Below are positions 62,033 through 64,000 of a DNA stretch of 64,000 nt, piece by piece. Each line of letters begins with the position of its first letter. Position 1 is the stretch's first letter. The stretch is taken from contig NZ_BCWX01000005.1 in the NCBI RefSeq assembly GCF_001894805.1, positions 186,001 to 250,000 of the forward strand, in the 5' to 3' direction. A program made the translations under genes and the position numbers. This DNA comes from Rhodococcus globerulus NBRC 14531 (GTDB taxonomy: Bacteria > Actinomycetota > Actinomycetes > Mycobacteriales > Mycobacteriaceae). The notes under the pieces are model-generated. The model was not told the DNA's origin. It searched no databases and saw only the letters and a program-made list of their open reading frames with translations.

Positions 62033-62713
62033 CTAGATCACGTCGGCGTAGAGATACACGTTGTCCTGGTAGTTGCCGACCCCGTCCGAGAACTCCAGCT
62101 CCCCACCACACGTCACCACGGCAAGCTTGCGCGGACCGTCCGGCCCGGCCAGAACACTCTCCTCGATTCCGTCCGCCTTGGCTCGCGACACCACCGCCGT
62201 CACCCGCCACCGTGTGCTGTTCCCAGCGGCATCCGACGTACGGATCTCCTGCCCAGGCTCGACTGTCCCGAGATCGAACAACGCACCGTTACCCTGACCG
62301 GCAAGATTCACATGCCCGGCGATCAGTGTTGTGCCCGTCTGCGAATCCAATGGCGCACCGTCCAACCAGATGCCGACCTCGCTGACGTCGCCGGGAGGGG
62401 TCAAGGCTCCATCGATGACACTCGCGTCGACGATCGGTGCCTGCACCCCGAGCGGATCGAGGGACAAAGTAGCAGGCGACATCTGCGCATCAGCAGTAGC
62501 GAGCACCGCCGGCGCCGATTGGCCGGCCGTGGGCGCCGGCGGTATCGCCGTACTCTCACCCGACCGAGAGCCGAGGTATGTCATGAGTAAGCCCACAGTT
62601 ACCGCGATAATTATTGCCGCAGTAGCAAATACGCGAGACTTGCGCCTGCGCACAGGTTCCGCGGAACTGGTGCCTGGCTCGTCCGGTACGGGATTCGGAT
62701 TCATCGACGTCAT
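62033..62713 (-). CDS. Class F sortase
   Basis: A 226-residue membrane-anchored transpeptidase: a short cytoplasmic N-terminus, a membrane segment (about 28 to 48, VFATAAIIIAVTVGLLM), a linker, and a sortase barrel. Catalytic His134 is in AGHVN and Cys202 in VVTCGG. The position usually held by the catalytic Arg (YRDN in relatives) reads NYQDN, with Gln216. The ATG at 62713 follows AAAGGA. The gene for a Cys-rich surface protein is 98 nt upstream on the same strand, the probable substrate. Loss of Arg makes activity uncertain. Confidence 0.88.
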   Translation of the reverse strand: MTSMNPNPVPDEPGTSSAEPVRRRKSRVFATAAIIIAVTVGLLMTYLGSRSGESTAIPPAPTAGQSAPAVLATADAQMSPATLSLDPLGVQAPIVDASVIDGALTPPGDVSEVGIWLDGAPLDSQTGTTLIAGHVNLAGQGNGALFDLGTVEPGQEIRTSDAAGNSTRWRVTAVVSRAKADGIEESVLAGPDGPRKLAVVTCGGELEFSDGVGNYQDNVYLYADVI

Positions 62714-62811
62714 CAGAGATGTTCCTTTGTCGTGAACGAGCATCGTCCGGTGCTGACGGGGAGAGTCGGCACCGGACGCTGCTCGATCGAAACTGGTTCA
62801 GATTTCCGCTG

Positions 62812-64000
62812 CTACGAGCGGCGGCGGCGGACGGCGATTGCTCCGCAGGCAGCCAGCCCGATCAGGCCGAGTCCCGCAATCGCAATTCCGACGTGCGGAC
62901 CTGCAGTCTCGTCAGCTGCGCCACCGTCGATAGAGGTCGGACGCTCACCCGTCGGAGCCTTCGGGGTCGTTTGCGTGACCACACGCGGGGTGGGTACCGC
63001 AACCGTGGTCGGAGCGGGAGCAACCGGCACTCCGGGGATCACCGGAATGATCGGGATAATCGGAATGATCGGAACGATCACGTTGGGCTTGGTGGTTGTC
63101 GTCGGAACAGTCGTCGACGGCGTCGTGGTCGGAGCTCCCGGCGTCGTGGTCGGAACAGTCGTGGACGGCGTTGTCGTCGGAGCCGCATCGAAGGTCACCG
63201 TCGCATCACCCTGGAGCTTGGCCGGGGTGACGGTGTTGAACGTTGCAAAAACCTGGCACTCGGCGCCGGCGTTGTTCCAGTGGATGCTTTCGAACGAGCT
63301 GGGTGCGCCGGCGACGGATACCTTGACCGCGCCTGCACCCGGGGACGTGACGCACAGCGCCACGTCAGTCGGATCATTGCCCTCACCGGTGACAACCAGG
63401 GTGTTTCCGGTCAGCTTCACATTTGCGTTCGGCTCACACAGTTCCAGAGTTGCGCCTGCGGGAGCGCTCACGGTGAGTGGCTTGCCGTACATGTTGGTGG
63501 ACACCGTGAACGTTGCCTTGCCGCCGCTGGCGAGAGTGCCACTGGCCGGGTCTGCGAGCGAAATACTCAGGGCGGGTGTCACATTCATGACCCCGAGAAT
63601 CCGAGCCTGCTCAGCCGGACCGAGATCGGCGTCGCAATCGACTACGGCGTTCGTTTCCTCGAGATAATCCTTGTCCGATACACACCAGATAAGAAGCTGA
63701 CGATTTACCCTGTTCGCAGCCGTCGAATCATCAGCGACGCCACCCGGCGTGAACGGGTGGGGATTCTGAATCAGGTAGCTGATGAGCAGTTCCTGTTCCT
63801 GAGTCAGACGATCGTTGCCGCCGACCGGAAGCGTCGGTCCTACTACGTTGAACTGCCCGCCATCGCTGTAGCCAGGCTCGCCATCAGGCGAGATCTCATC
63901 ACACGTCTCTTCCTTCATGTCGGTGCAGTACATCCACTCCGACTGTGGACCACTGGCCTCGGGGACGTCGCGCACACCACAGATAGGCGCAGGTGACCGC
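62812..64000 (-). CDS. Thioester-type surface protein, N-terminus cut by the window edge
   Basis: About 395 C-terminal residues are present; the start lies beyond 64000. The N-terminal part has EWMYCTDMKEETCDE and, about 80 residues later, RQLLIWCVSDKDYL, the spacing of Cys and Gln in thioester (TED) domains that form covalent bonds with targets. An Ig-like segment follows, then a Thr/Pro repeat stalk (repeats of TTTPSTTVP) and an Ile/Pro stretch, and it ends with a membrane segment and RRRRS. No LPXTG is seen; ADETAG just before the membrane segment is the nearest equivalent. It is probably anchored by the adjacent sortase. Confidence 0.75.
   Translation of the reverse strand, partial: RSPAPICGVRDVPEASGPQSEWMYCTDMKEETCDEISPDGEPGYSDGGQFNVVGPTLPVGGNDRLTQEQELLISYLIQNPHPFTPGGVADDSTAANRVNRQLLIWCVSDKDYLEETNAVVDCDADLGPAEQARILGVMNVTPALSISLADPASGTLASGGKATFTVSTNMYGKPLTVSAPAGATLELCEPNANVKLTGNTLVVTGEGNDPTDVALCVTSPGAGAVKVSVAGAPSSFESIHWNNAGAECQVFATFNTVTPAKLQGDATVTFDAAPTTTPSTTVPTTTPGAPTTTPSTTVPTTTTKPNVIVPIIPIIPIIPVIPGVPVAPAPTTVAVPTPRVVTQTTPKAPTGERPTSIDGGAADETAGPHVGIAIAGLGLIGLAACGAIAVRRRRS

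Noticed and set aside
1..64000. tRNA or rRNA genes, insertion sequences, integrase and att sites
   Set aside because: I looked through the intergenic stretches and saw no cloverleaf-like sequence, transposase or integrase frame; a covariance tRNA scan would be needed to exclude a small RNA gene fully.

Overview
The window looks like the chromosome of a mycolic-acid actinomycete, most likely a Rhodococcus close to R. erythropolis or R. qingshengii. The evidence is high but not extreme GC content, many GTG starts, actinobacterial families (DUF222/HNH, DUF5926, DUF6474, Rv1733c-like, F420-type LLM oxidoreductase, PE/PPE/EspG, EspC-like), and a gene order from 1.4 to 26 kb that follows the Mycobacterium tuberculosis block serS, Rv3835, Rv3836, Rv3837c, pheA, Rv3839, LCP gene, ferritin, glpQ1, Rv3843c, sodA. 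The species call is inference from recall, not from a database search.

Layout. 0-1 kb: cut-off secreted Ig-like protein. 1.4-11.5 kb: serS, an ankyrin protein, a septum-formation-type membrane protein and a metallopeptidase, then an inserted PE/PPE/EspG trio and an OafA-like acyltransferase, then a phosphatase and pheA. 11.6-16 kb: iron-linked block with an IdeR-type box before a DUF2470 gene, a CPBP protease, an LCP cell-wall ligase and two tandem ferritins. 16-26 kb: hydrolase/GDPD/DUF4328 operon, an intergenic DnaA-box cluster, a polytopic membrane protein, an LLM enzyme, MsrA, an acyltransferase and SodA. 26-34 kb: a YhgE-like protein, a tightly packed VTC/DUF4956/CotH operon, AI-2E, HdeD and DUF1254 genes. 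34-40 kb: yybP-ykoY Mn riboswitch with a TMEM165/GDT1 exporter, a siderophore-binding lipoprotein with an iron box, a FadR regulator with sterol-desaturase-like partner, a 52-residue Gln-rich peptide and an amidase. 39.8-46.2 kb: a complete beta-oxidation-like operon (thiolase, SRPBCC, MaoC, SDR, fused acyl-CoA dehydrogenase) diverging from a TetR regulator with twin operators. 46-50 kb: DUF222/HNH, a DUF6308 pair and an SDR. 50-53.6 kb: a three-gene type VII-associated island abutting a broken EAL gene. 53.7-58.7 kb: RecB-like nuclease, DUF6474 and a YcnI/CopC/CopD copper operon. 58.8-64 kb: single-chain biotin acyl-CoA carboxylase and a class F sortase beside a thioester-type surface protein cut by the window edge.

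The least-described units are the VTC/DUF4956/CotH operon, the EspC-like/WXG/lipoprotein island, the sortase/thioester-protein pair with a substituted catalytic position, and a family of three near-identical long hairpins, each placed between convergent genes.
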